A DNA stretch of 64,000 nt from Atopobium sp. BS2 (GTDB lineage Bacteria > Actinomycetota > Coriobacteriia > Coriobacteriales > Atopobiaceae), in contig NZ_JDFG01000033.1 in the NCBI RefSeq assembly GCF_000565075.1, positions 62,001 to 126,000 on the forward strand, written 5' to 3'. The notes beneath the pieces were generated by a model, which did not search any database, was not told where the DNA came from, and worked only from the letters and a program-made list of their open reading frames with translations. Positions 35,671 to 42,706 of the stretch are shown piece after piece (within the stretch, counting starts at the first letter, position 1; each line of letters begins with the position of its first letter). A program made the position numbers and the translations under genes.

Positions 35671-37416
35671 ATGGGAGAGTTGCTCTCTAGATTCGTATGG
35701 CCAAAGTATAGTCCCAAGAGTTTTGTTGCCTTGCTTTGTAAAGGTGTTGAGGTCATTGGTGACCTTCTTACACCTTTGATTATTGCGCGCATGATTGACC
35801 TCGGAATTCACGGGGCAAACATGTATGACATTATTCGCTACGGTATTTTGCTAGTCGTAATCGCAATTGTGGGTTTTAGTTTTACGCTTGTCTGTCAGAA
35901 AATTGCTTCTATTGTTTCTCAGCGCACGGGAACTGACCTGCGCAATGAGCTGTTTAAGAAGATTCAAGAGCTCTCAAGTGCCGATATTTCTGCACTGGGA
36001 ACAGATACGCTGGTAACCCGTCTTATCAACGATGTTAATCAGGTTCAGGTAACCGTTGCTCTAGGCATTCGACAGCTGGTGAGGTGGCCAATCTTAGCGG
36101 CCGGTTCCATTATTGCCACTCTTATGCTTGATACTCAGCTTGGTATGGTCTTTTTACTGGCAACCGTGCTAGTAGCCGCTATTTTCTTTTTTGTTGCACG
36201 TAAATCTACCGCACTCTTTACTGAGCTGCAGAAGCGCCTTGATACCGTTTCTTTATATATGCGACAAATGCTTTCTGGTATTCGTGTTATTAGGGCCTTT
36301 AGGCATGAGTCAGAAGAGAAGGAACAATTCTCCGAGGCAGTTCTTGCTCAGACAGAAACAGCAACTGATGCTGCAAATTATTCGGCTCTACTGAACCCTG
36401 CAACCTTCCTTGTTATGTACCTTGGAATTGCCGCAACGCTTTGGCTTGCGGCTCCTCAGATTACTGCAGGTACTCTATCGCAAGGAACCGTGGTGGCACT
36501 TGTCAGCTATATGACCAGTGCGCTTTTAGCTATTGGCTACGTTGCTAACCTGGTTATTATCATTACACGCGGAACTGCGTCTGCTACTCGCGTGATGGAA
36601 GTCCTGAACACTAGACCAGTGCTCTCTGATAAGGGAAACAGGCAAATCAACCTCACTGAGTCCGACTTTACTGGCACCGCTGTGGCATTCAAAGACGCCT
36701 CACTTGTCTACGACGGCGGGGGAGAACCTGCTCTTTCTGGTATCAACCTCATGCTGCAGGCTGGCCAGACGCTGGGCATCATCGGCGGTACAGGTTCTGG
36801 TAAGTCCAGTTTTGCTGCCCTCATCCCGCGTCTTTTTGATACGGAGACCGGTTCTGTAAGCGTCTTTGGCAACAACGTCAAGGCCTATACGTTTGAGCAA
36901 CTTCGCGCTCTCATTGGCTTTGTTCCGCAGCACACCTCACTGGTCAGCGGCACCATTCGCACAAACCTGTGCTGGAAAAATCCAAACGCCACAGACGAGG
37001 AGCTTTGGACAGCTCTTGAGGTTGCTCAAGCAGCAGACTTTGTGCGCGAGAAACCCGATCAGCTTGACAGCATTGTTGAGCGTGGCGGCAAGAACTTCTC
37101 GGGTGGTCAGCGCCAGCGCTTGACCATTGCTCGTGCTCTGGTAGGAAGCCCGCGCATTGTCATCTTGGATGACGCTGCCTCTGCACTTGATTTTGCTACG
37201 GATGCACACCTCCGAGCGGCACTTCGCAAGCTTAGTGCAACCACTACGAGCATCATTATTTCGCAGCGTGTAGCTGCAGTTATGCAGGCAGACAAGATCC
37301 TTGTTCTTGATCATGGCAAACAAGTGGGACTGGGAACGCACAAAGAACTTCTCGCCACGTGCCCTCTGTATAAAGAGATTTGTCTCTCGCAGCTTCGTCC
37401 TGAGGAGGTGGAGTAA
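35671..37416 (+). CDS. ABC exporter half-transporter with degenerate ATPase site
   Basis: A 581-residue exporter with six membrane helices (about 1-300) and one ATPase domain. Walker A GGTGSGKSS (about 371) and signature FSGGQRQR (about 478) are intact. The catalytic glutamate after Walker B is replaced: ILDDAASALD. The switch histidine is also replaced: IISQRVAAV where AHR is usual. These changes mark the degenerate subunit of a heterodimeric exporter; the next gene gives the other half. The ATG directly follows the upstream stop. The substrate could be drugs, lipids or peptides and is unknown. Confidence 0.93.
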   Translation: MGELLSRFVWPKYSPKSFVALLCKGVEVIGDLLTPLIIARMIDLGIHGANMYDIIRYGILLVVIAIVGFSFTLVCQKIASIVSQRTGTDLRNELFKKIQELSSADISALGTDTLVTRLINDVNQVQVTVALGIRQLVRWPILAAGSIIATLMLDTQLGMVFLLATVLVAAIFFFVARKSTALFTELQKRLDTVSLYMRQMLSGIRVIRAFRHESEEKEQFSEAVLAQTETATDAANYSALLNPATFLVMYLGIAATLWLAAPQITAGTLSQGTVVALVSYMTSALLAIGYVANLVIIITRGTASATRVMEVLNTRPVLSDKGNRQINLTESDFTGTAVAFKDASLVYDGGGEPALSGINLMLQAGQTLGIIGGTGSGKSSFAALIPRLFDTETGSVSVFGNNVKAYTFEQLRALIGFVPQHTSLVSGTIRTNLCWKNPNATDEELWTALEVAQAADFVREKPDQLDSIVERGGKNFSGGQRQRLTIARALVGSPRIVILDDAASALDFATDAHLRAALRKLSATTTSIIISQRVAAVMQADKILVLDHGKQVGLGTHKELLATCPLYKEICLSQLRPEEVE

Positions 37417-39260
37417 TGGCCGATATGTATTCTGGCGGAAGCACCTCCGCTATTGCATCAAGCGCTCCTGAGCGCGGCAAAGGCGGCTCCGCTGACGCTA
37501 TCTCCATATCCGCAGCAGAAGTCACACGCCGACTAGCTGCATGGATTTCTCCTCACAGAGGTTTTCTGGTTCTGGCGTCTGTGTCATCTATTGCAACCGT
37601 TATTCTGCAGCTCTGGGTACCCATCATTGTGGGTAGTGCCATCGACCAGCTCATCAGGCTGGTCCAGGGCGCCGAGGCAGCACTTTTGCCTACGCTCGCT
37701 CAGCTCTCACTGGTAGTTTTGCTTGCAAGTGCTACGCAGTGGCTAGCTTCTTGGTCTACCAATAAGCTTACCTACCTGGTTACACGCGATCTCAGAGACG
37801 CATCTCACGCCAAGGTTGCAAACTTACCACTCTCATACATTGACACGCATTCTCAGGGAGACTTGCTCTCTAGGGTAGTTAACGATGTTGATCAGCTGGG
37901 TGACGGCCTTCAGCAGGGCCTGACGCAGTTCCTTACGGGCATGGTGACCATTATTGGAACCTTATGCTTCATGTTCTATATGTCGATTCCTATGGGCCTT
38001 GTGGTTGCTCTAGCTACGCCGCTCTCTATTATTGTTGCTTCCGCCATTACCAAATACGCAAGCTCATCTTTTAGCAAGCAGCAGGGCTATCAGGGCCAGC
38101 TAGGCGGATACGCAGAAGAAATGGTCTCCAACCAGGAACTCATTACTGCTTTTGCCCACAAAGATGCCATTATTGAGCAGTTTGAAGCTATTAACGAGAA
38201 GCTCCGTGTAGTAGGAGAGCGTGCGCAGTTTGCCTCTTCGCTCTCTAACCCTTCTACGCGTCTGGTAAACAACTTCATTTATGCACTGGTAGCTGGACTT
38301 GGCTGCATTTGCGTTTTGACGGGCGTTCCTTCTGTGCTTACCATTGGTCAGGTACAGAGCTTCCTCTCGTATGCCAACCAGTACATGAAGCCTTTTAACG
38401 CCATTTCTGCCGTTGTTACACAGGTTCAGACAGCCTATGCAAGCGCTCGTCGAGTCTTTGATCTTCTCGACGCAAAGGAAATCAAGCCTGATCCAGTAGA
38501 CGCTGAAGCCATCCAGAATCCACAAGGCACCATTGAGTTTGATGACGTGGCGTTCTCCTATGATTCCAAGCACCCGCTGCTCAACCACATCTCATTCAGG
38601 GCAGAGCCTGGCCAGAAGATTGCTCTTGTTGGCCCAACTGGCTGCGGCAAGACCACCCTTATTAACCTGCTACTCAGGTTCTATAGCATTGATTCTGGCG
38701 CAATTTATGTAGACGGTCATAACACGCAAAAGCTCACCCGTGCATCGCTTAGAGAGCAGTTTGGCATGGTGCTACAGGATACGTGGCTCTTTAAGGGAAC
38801 CATCAAAGAGAATATCCGTTATGCAAAGCCAGACGCCACCGATGAAGAGATTATCGCTGCAGCTCAAAAGGCTCAGGCACACGAGTTTATCCAGCAGCTT
38901 TCTCAGGGTTACGACACCATGGTAGGAGAGTCTGGCGGATCTTTATCTCAGGGCCAGCAGCAGCTTCTCTGCATTGCTCGCGTTATGCTTGCCAATCCAC
39001 CTATTCTGCTTCTGGACGAGGCGACTTCAAGCATTGATACGCGAACAGAACAGCTGGTACAAAAGGCGTTTGACACCATCATGAATGGCAGAACTTCACT
39101 GGTTGTTGCTCACAGGCTCTCGACCATCCAAGGTGCAGATTGCATTCTTGTCCTCAAGGACGGCTCAATTCTTGAACGCGGCACCCATGATGAGCTTTTA
39201 GCTAAGGGCGGCTTCTACGCCAAGCTGTATGAGAGTCAGTTTGAAGGTACTAACGCCTAG
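37416..39260 (+). CDS. ABC exporter half-transporter with catalytic ATPase site
   Basis: A 614-residue partner of the preceding subunit: an approximately 30-residue N-terminal tail, six membrane helices (about 45-335) and an ATPase domain. Walker A is GPTGCGKTT (about 405), Walker B LLLDEATSSID (about 530) with catalytic glutamate, and VVAHRLSTI with the switch histidine. The signature is LSQGQQQ instead of LSGGQ (about 510). Together with subunit one this gives one complete composite ATP site (LSGGQ of one, DE and H of the other) and one degenerate site, as in TM287/288 and BmrCD. The start overlaps the previous stop by one base. Confidence 0.93.
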   Translation: MADMYSGGSTSAIASSAPERGKGGSADAISISAAEVTRRLAAWISPHRGFLVLASVSSIATVILQLWVPIIVGSAIDQLIRLVQGAEAALLPTLAQLSLVVLLASATQWLASWSTNKLTYLVTRDLRDASHAKVANLPLSYIDTHSQGDLLSRVVNDVDQLGDGLQQGLTQFLTGMVTIIGTLCFMFYMSIPMGLVVALATPLSIIVASAITKYASSSFSKQQGYQGQLGGYAEEMVSNQELITAFAHKDAIIEQFEAINEKLRVVGERAQFASSLSNPSTRLVNNFIYALVAGLGCICVLTGVPSVLTIGQVQSFLSYANQYMKPFNAISAVVTQVQTAYASARRVFDLLDAKEIKPDPVDAEAIQNPQGTIEFDDVAFSYDSKHPLLNHISFRAEPGQKIALVGPTGCGKTTLINLLLRFYSIDSGAIYVDGHNTQKLTRASLREQFGMVLQDTWLFKGTIKENIRYAKPDATDEEIIAAAQKAQAHEFIQQLSQGYDTMVGESGGSLSQGQQQLLCIARVMLANPPILLLDEATSSIDTRTEQLVQKAFDTIMNGRTSLVVAHRLSTIQGADCILVLKDGSILERGTHDELLAKGGFYAKLYESQFEGTNA

Positions 39261-39281
39261 CAAGGCTCACACACTAGATAT

Positions 39282-39315
39282 GCGGTCGGTTGTTTTAAGC
39301 AGCCGACCGCTTTTT
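39282..39315 (+). terminator. Terminator of the ABC exporter operon
   Basis: Stem GCGGTCGGTTG/CAGCCGACCGC (one G-U) followed by five T residues. Just after it is a 12-base direct repeat CTTGATTTTGCC. Confidence 0.9.
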
Positions 39316-39355
39316 GCTGCTTGATTTTGCCACTTGATTTTGCCGCTTGTACATA

Positions 39356-39367
39356 GGGTTTCTCGCC
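39356..39367 (-). repeat. Interspersed motif, 12-base copy (minus strand)
   Basis: GGCGAGAAACCC read on the minus strand. It forms an inverted pair with GGCGAGAAA at 39401-39409 around the tRNA-Pro terminator. Confidence 0.85.
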
Positions 39368-39380
39368 CTGTTTAGATAAT

Positions 39381-39403
39381 AAAAAGCCAGGAATACTCCT
39401 GGC
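39381..39403 (-). terminator. Terminator of tRNA-Pro
   Basis: On the minus strand GCCAGGA/TCCTGGC (loop GTAT) is followed by five T residues. Confidence 0.85.
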
Positions 39404-39412
39404 GAGAAATTC

Positions 39413-39489
<77 letters not shown>

Positions 39490-39501
39490 TTTGCTTTTGA
39501 T

Positions 39502-39530
39502 ACGATAGCATTCCAACATAAAATGAGCAA
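39502..39530 (-). promoter_or_regulatory. Promoter of tRNA-Pro
   Basis: On the minus strand -35 TTGCTC (39525-39530) and extended -10 TGCTATCGT (box 39502-39507) are 17 bases apart. Confidence 0.6.
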
Positions 39531-39568
39531 GCAATTCCCGGTAACCGTGAAGATAGAGTGAGCGAGAT

Positions 39569-39880
39569 ATGGACAACTTCTTTCAGCGTGCGTTTTCAGT
39601 GGTCAAGCAAATTCCTGAGGGTAGGGTTGGCACGTATGGGCAGATAGCTCGCATGATAGGGGAGCCAAGAAAAGCTCGCTATGTGGGATTTGCTATGCAT
39701 CAAAGTCCTGGAGTGGCTGGCGGTGTGCCGTGCCATCGAGTGGTCTTCAAAGACGGCTCGCTTGCTCCTGGTTTTGCATTTGGTGGACCTGATGCTCAAC
39801 GAGAGCTTCTTGAATCAGAGGGCGTGCGGTTTCTAGACAACGACAAAGTTGATATGAAGCGCTTTCTTTGGGAAGCATAA
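39569..39880 (+). CDS. MGMT-family protein (short, cysteine retained)
   Basis: A 103-residue protein covering only the C-terminal DNA-binding domain of O6-alkylguanine-DNA alkyltransferase. GRVGTYGQIARMIGEPRKAR is the helix-turn-helix region. The active-site motif is PCHRVV with C55. Short proteins of this kind are usually alkyltransferase-like (Atl), where tryptophan replaces the cysteine; here the cysteine is kept. It may be a minimal alkyltransferase or a lesion-binding protein for nucleotide excision repair. No clear Shine-Dalgarno site is visible before the ATG. It lies alone between tRNA-Pro and the lipoprotein gene. Confidence 0.85.
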   Translation: MDNFFQRAFSVVKQIPEGRVGTYGQIARMIGEPRKARYVGFAMHQSPGVAGGVPCHRVVFKDGSLAPGFAFGGPDAQRELLESEGVRFLDNDKVDMKRFLWEA

Positions 39881-39996
39881 AAAGATGAAACATTATTTTA
39901 TCTTGTGAAATATTCTCCCAGTTAAATGGCACTATTTGCTGGGTACAATCGCAGTGAGTTCCTAGTAGTTGGCACGTTCCGTTTAATGGAGGTCAA

Positions 39997-40569
39997 ATGA
40001 AGCGTAGCTCTAACATGAGCAAGTTCTTTACTGCAATTTTTGTACTACTGGTAACGTCAGCCTTGAGTGTGGGCATTTTGTCTGGCTGCTCACAAACAGA
40101 AAACAAACAAGACCAGACTAAATCCACCACGTCAGAACAAAAAGAAGAAAAGAAAGACGAGAAAAAAGAGGATTCTTCTAGCTCCTCTAGCTCCTCATCA
40201 AACAATTCAAACGCAACCGGCTATGGCACCTATCATATTCCTGATGGATTCAACTTTGATAACAGCCTGTATCCAGATCTGCAAATTACTACGCAGGTTG
40301 ATAAAGACAGTCTCTGGCCAATCATTATTCGCATTGAGGGTACAGCAGACCAGTTTGATTTGATGAGAAAAGCAACTATCGATGCAGCTCAGAGGGCTCA
40401 GGTACTTGAGTCTGCAGAAGAGATTGGCAACACTGTTGACCAAGCCCTTGCTCACCCAACAAACTACAATCTGACTGACTGCGCAATTCTCACTTCTGCA
40501 CCAGAGTCGTATCGAAAGACCTACGTTATTACGTTTACCGTAAAGAGTCACTACGAGGTCAAAAAGTAG
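39997..40569 (+). CDS. Serine-rich lipoprotein, unknown function
   Basis: A 190-residue predicted lipoprotein. The signal peptide ends in lipobox LSGC (cysteine at about residue 31). A charged stretch rich in K and E, then a run of nine serines, act as a linker. The C-terminal domain (about 75-190) runs from YGTYHIPDGFNFD to TFVTVKSHYEVKK-like ending residues, with no family I recognise. GGAGG lies 5 bases before the ATG. A -10-like TACAAT lies about 60 bases upstream. The linker design is shared with the NlpC/P60 protein at 60.6 kb. Confidence 0.8.
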   Translation: MKRSSNMSKFFTAIFVLLVTSALSVGILSGCSQTENKQDQTKSTTSEQKEEKKDEKKEDSSSSSSSSSNNSNATGYGTYHIPDGFNFDNSLYPDLQITTQVDKDSLWPIIIRIEGTADQFDLMRKATIDAAQRAQVLESAEEIGNTVDQALAHPTNYNLTDCAILTSAPESYRKTYVITFTVKSHYEVKK

Positions 40570-40742
40570 TTACTCACATCCTGTCTAACTTTCTGGGCAG
40601 TTACTACACCGATAAGGCGCGCCTGGCTAACCGCTTCAAGGAAATCGCATGGAGTGTAGGTGCCAAACAAGAAGGGAACGCAGCTACCGAGTTCGATGAT
40701 AATACGACATGGAGTGACGCAAATTTCGTGATCCGCTTGCAT
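40551..40742 (-). CDS. Possible small or remnant ORF, unknown
   Basis: The stretch between the lipoprotein gene and the next gene (40570-40838) holds only this 63-codon minus-strand frame. Its sequence looks protein-like (RIIIELGSCVPFLFGTYTP) and ends DVSNYFLTS. There is no clear ribosome binding site, and it overlaps the end of the lipoprotein gene by 19 bases. It may be the tail of a decayed gene or chance. No family recognised. Confidence 0.2.
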   Translation of the reverse strand: MQADHEICVTPCRIIIELGSCVPFLFGTYTPCDFLEAVSQARLIGVVTAQKVRQDVSNYFLTS

Positions 40743-40825
40743 CTGAAGCTCCGGATTCAGACGTGATAACCGCCTGCTGCAAAGCGCTAGCTAGCTTCAT
40801 CTTTAGCCGCTAACTACTGCACCTT

Positions 40826-40878
40826 TGTTGTGGCGACTTTAATCTTTATTAATAATCTTTATTAAGGTCGCCACAACA
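40826..40878. repeat. 17-bp inverted repeat enclosing a 13-bp tandem duplication
   Basis: TGTTGTGGCGACTTTAA (40826-40842) pairs with TTAAGGTCGCCACAACA (40862-40878), with one G-U pair. Inside, TAATCTTTATTAA occurs twice in perfect tandem (40840-40852 and 40853-40865). No T-run follows on either strand, so it is not a classic terminator. The stop codon of the minus-strand gene lies within it. Confidence 0.85.
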
Positions 40879-41270
40879 GTCACAACAAAAGGAACTACAG
40901 TTACAACAATGGCCCAAAAAGTGAAATACTGGTTCTCCCAAAAGGAGAAGTACGCTAATCGGCTGATTGGAATACATAAAAACAGCATCACGCCAGCTAC
41001 AATCAAGGCAGGAAGGTTCCTCCTTGATAAGTCTTCTTGTCTGATGCTCATTGCTGCCAGTACCGGGGCTAGGATGAAATACATAAGTATAGGAAACCCG
41101 AACTGAATCATCCTTCCTATCGATCTAGCAGGGAAATGTAGCACCCGCATCGGAATTATTGACACATATATAAGAATTATATAAACCAGGCTGGGCCTTA
41201 AAGTGATAGGCACCCTTCCGAGGGTTGCTTTGATGTCCTTTATGCTGCTTTTAATTAATAAAAACTTCAT
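40839..41270 (-). CDS. Small membrane protein, unknown function
   Basis: A 143-residue protein with about four hydrophobic segments (about 25-42, 53-72, 87-102 and 114-137). A basic loop (SIRQEDLSRRN) lies in the middle. I do not recognise a family. ATG 41270 follows AAGGGTGA; a GTG at 41276 is an alternative. Its last codons and stop are encoded by the tandem repeat and hairpin at 40826-40878. The upstream 120 bases to msrA hold a small inverted repeat CGTAAGC/GCTTACG (about 41377-41396) and nothing else I can name. Confidence 0.6.
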   Translation of the reverse strand: MKFLLIKSSIKDIKATLGRVPITLRPSLVYIILIYVSIIPMRVLHFPARSIGRMIQFGFPILMYFILAPVLAAMSIRQEDLSRRNLPALIVAGVMLFLCIPISRLAYFSFWENQYFTFWAIVVTVVPFVVTVVATLIKIINKD

Positions 41271-41391
41271 ATTCACCCTTATTGATGTAATCCGTTATGT
41301 TTTCGGATATGTACCTATAGAACATAGTTTCAAGTACATAGTTTTTGAAATCCCATCCATCAACGGCGCCTCTTAACGTAAGCTAAGCGGC

Positions 41392-41880
41392 TTACGCAAG
41401 CGGCTTATATGCGTCATCAACATTGATGTGGCAATAACCACCTGGGTTCTTCTTCAAGTAGTCCTGATGATATTCCTCAGCAAGTACGTAGTTATCTAGT
41501 GGCTCAACCTCAACGGCAAGCTTCTGACCAAAAAGAGATTCTTGTTCAGACATAATGCGATCAATGACAAGCAGGTCAGCATCGTTGGTGTAATAGATAC
41601 CTGTGCGATACTGTCTACCAACGTCGTTGCCTTGCTTATTTACTGAGAGGGGATCAATAACCCTAAAGTAGTAACGCAGAATGTCATAGAGACTTACAAC
41701 GGTCTCATCGTAAGTGACATGCACTGTTTCTGCGTGATCTGTTGCCTTCACCTCTTGATAGTTAGTATCCAAAGTTTTACCGTTTGCATAGCCAACGGTA
41801 GTTGCGGTGACGCCATTAATTCTGGAGAAGTACTCTTCAAGTCCCCAGAAGCATCCACCTGCTAAATAAATCTCTGCCAT
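41392..41880 (-). CDS. msrA: Peptide-methionine (S)-S-oxide reductase MsrA
   Basis: Repairs oxidised methionine in proteins. The N-terminal catalytic motif is GGCFWGLEEYF with the nucleophilic cysteine at about residue 10. TDHAETVHVTYD, VGRQYRTGIYY and EEYHQDYLKKNPGGYCH follow; the cysteine in GGYCH is a likely resolving residue. 162 residues. GGAGGC precedes the ATG. It lies 9 bases downstream of the Crp/Fnr-type regulator, so the two form an operon. Confidence 0.95.
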   Translation of the reverse strand: MAEIYLAGGCFWGLEEYFSRINGVTATTVGYANGKTLDTNYQEVKATDHAETVHVTYDETVVSLYDILRYYFRVIDPLSVNKQGNDVGRQYRTGIYYTNDADLLVIDRIMSEQESLFGQKLAVEVEPLDNYVLAEEYHQDYLKKNPGGYCHINVDDAYKPLA

Positions 41881-41889
41881 AAAGCCTCC

Positions 41890-42573
41890 TTAGGCCGAAA
41901 TGCTGTATAAAAGTTTGAAGTGGCTTCGCTTTACTTCAAAGACGCCTTCTTTACATAGAGAAGATATTACCGCGCTTAAGGCGCTTCTATCTACACCAAG
42001 ATAATCAGCAAGTTGTTGGCGATTGTAGGGTATATCAAACTCCGACGAACCCGCAGCTTGCGAGCGAGTGTTCAGGTACGCCATCAATTTGCCACGTATA
42101 CTCTTTGGAGCAGCATCTTGAATGCGACGACTCAGCATGATGTTTTTCTGTGCAATAGAAGCCATAAGGTTTCTGGTGATAATATCCACGCCGCCGCAGA
42201 TATCACACGTTCTGGTAGTAATCTGTCGTAGGTCAAGCAGCAGAATTGCAGACGTCTCCGTGGCAACTACCGAGGTCAAGAGTGGCACGTTTCCAAGAGC
42301 TGCATATGCCTCTCCAAAGGTTTCTCCTGTATGGAAGGCTCCCATTACAGAGATGTTGCCCTGCGCATCTGATCCCTCAACATGAATAGCGCCGGAGACA
42401 ACGATGCCAAACTGATGAGCTTTATCACCAGCACATAGAATAATCTCTCCAGGCTCATAAGTACGCACCGTCGCACGTAGATGCTTCAGCAAAGCCTCAA
42501 GCTGCTCTGGCTTTACACCCTTAAACACCACCGTATTGAGCAAAAACGAAGGCTTAATATCTTGTACGTTCAT
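41890..42573 (-). CDS. Crp/Fnr family transcriptional regulator
   Basis: A 227-residue regulator with a cyclic-nucleotide-like sensor domain (about 15-130: EPGEIILCAGDKAHQFGIVVSG, GETFGEAYA), a dimer helix and a C-terminal winged helix (IPYNRQQLADYLGVDRSALSAVI). It lacks the N-terminal cysteine cluster of Fnr. Two cysteines, in RTCDICGG (about residue 123), lie within the sensor domain. It is divergent from hcp with a 16-base palindrome between them. The likely role is control of hcp and msrA under nitrosative or oxidative stress, by analogy with HcpR. ATG 42573 has GGAG five bases upstream; a TTG precedes it directly. Confidence 0.9.
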   Translation of the reverse strand: MNVQDIKPSFLLNTVVFKGVKPEQLEALLKHLRATVRTYEPGEIILCAGDKAHQFGIVVSGAIHVEGSDAQGNISVMGAFHTGETFGEAYAALGNVPLLTSVVATETSAILLLDLRQITTRTCDICGGVDIITRNLMASIAQKNIMLSRRIQDAAPKSIRGKLMAYLNTRSQAAGSSEFDIPYNRQQLADYLGVDRSALSAVISSLCKEGVFEVKRSHFKLLYSISA

Positions 42574-42607
42574 CAACGCTCCAAAAATTTCTCTACAAGA
42601 ATCGTTT

Positions 42608-42623
42608 TGTTGTAATTACAACA
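42608..42623. promoter_or_regulatory. Predicted operator between the regulator gene and hcp
   Basis: TGTTGTAATTACAACA is a perfect 16-base palindrome, 34 bases upstream of the regulator ATG and 84 bases upstream of the hcp start. It is the size and symmetry expected of a Crp/Fnr-family site. TATAGG at 42680-42685 may be the hcp -10. Confidence 0.6.
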
Positions 42624-42706
42624 TACACTATTCCACATTCCTGCAATCATGAAACCCAGAAGAGCAAATCTCTTCTCGCTATAGGGTTTTATGGAGAGGA
42701 AAAATA

